Source of the DNA: a virus
Length of the DNA: 20,220 bases
Strand: one strand, 5' to 3'
Virus record (IMG/VR): IMGVR_UViG_3300028864_000113
Span: 1-20,220 of that record
Shown: positions 20,150 through 20,220 of the stretch, piece by piece
Layout of the letters: the number at the start of each line of letters is the position of its first letter
How positions within the stretch are numbered: position 1 is the first letter of the stretch
The notes under the pieces: model-generated
Told to the model about the DNA's origin: nothing
Database searches by the model: none
What the model saw: the letters and a program-made list of their open reading frames with translations, nothing else
Position numbers and translations under genes: made by a program

Positions 20150-20210
20150 TCAGTAATATGCAGTGTGGAGTACAGGCCTTACGTCCACTAACTGCATTGT
20201 GTATTACTGA
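20150..20210 (+). ncRNA. Element G: 61-nt nested hairpin
   Basis: Three perfect stems are nested: TCAGTAATA/TATTACTGA (9 bp), TGCAGT/ACTGCA (6 bp) and GTGGA/TCCAC (5 bp). They are separated only by 3'-side bulges (TTGTG and TA). The loop may add GTA/TAC. This is the least likely of the set to be chance. It also reads well on the minus strand, as it has no wobble pairs. Confidence 0.65.
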
Positions 20211-20220
20211 TATTTAAACT

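Larger units (their letters stand above)
19581..20210 (+). ncRNA. Large structured noncoding RNA or hairpin chain, rightward
   Basis: About 630 nt without a credible ORF but with successive, nearly abutting stem structures: 19581-19663, 19693-19728, 19742-19818, 19820-19878, a long-range stem 19888-19895/20003-20010, 20017-20080 and 20150-20210. Nearly every stem is lengthened by G-U pairs when read as plus-strand RNA. In the complement these become C-A mismatches, so the plus strand is the probable RNA. Several stems end in four-base loops (UCAC, GAUG, UAAU, AACC, AGAA). The base composition is less AT-rich than the genes. No tRNA T-arm, intron core or other known family is visible. The element may continue past the window edge. 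Confidence 0.55.

Noticed and set aside
19001-20220. CRISPR array
   Set aside because: Repeats are few, imperfect and irregularly spaced, and no cas-like gene is near.

Overview
The window looks like the structural-gene end of a crAss-like (Crassvirales) phage of gut Bacteroidales. This rests on protein patterns: a crAss-type large terminase (9215-11284), an 850-residue portal (6661-9213), a lysozyme-like virion protein, an acidic scaffold-like protein and a 492-residue major capsid protein (3193-4671), in that order on one strand. Upstream regions of the genes are AT-rich and mostly lack Shine-Dalgarno sequences, as usual for Bacteroidetes. I ran no database search, so the family names come from reading motifs.

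Layout. Every protein gene I accept lies on the minus strand and is read leftward from about 18.9 kb. (1) 18735-16663: small proteins, a GroES-like co-chaperonin candidate and RNase HI, which ends at an intrinsic terminator. A new promoter-like motif follows, then a coiled-coil protein. (2) 16663-12703: a tightly packed, overlapping run of small proteins. It includes helix-turn-helix candidates, a Zn-metallopeptidase-like protein, a degenerate dUTPase-fold protein, two tandem paralogues and a membrane-anchored nuclease. (3) 12645-9215: small proteins, a PD-(D/E)XK nuclease of T7 endonuclease I type, and TerL. (4) 9213-1700: portal, lysozyme-like protein, scaffold, MCP, then likely capsid accessory proteins separated by strong RNA hairpins. 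(5) 1688-1: small proteins, a GIY-YIG homing endonuclease, and the start of a further protein cut by the window edge.

The right-hand 1.3 kb (18903-20220) has no credible gene, is less AT-rich than the coding part, and is full of inverted repeats. Between about 19581 and 20210 the stems are extended by G-U pairs that exist only if the plus strand is the RNA. Between 18918 and 19338 several hairpins are better in the minus-strand RNA, including one with a GAAA loop. An AT-rich tract (19351-19455) separates the halves. I read this as a divergent regulatory or origin hub with a structured leader RNA going left and a large structured noncoding RNA, or chain of hairpins, going right. A 12-nt word, TACGTTTATATA on the minus strand, occurs three times, only in intergenic positions (17343, 18906, 19339), and is the best candidate for a phage promoter.

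Working together: TerL, portal, scaffold and MCP build and fill the head. The two resolvase-like nucleases and RNase HI would tidy DNA before packaging. The GroES-like protein may help fold capsid proteins. The noncoding hub probably controls the late block and the opposite-strand genes beyond the window.
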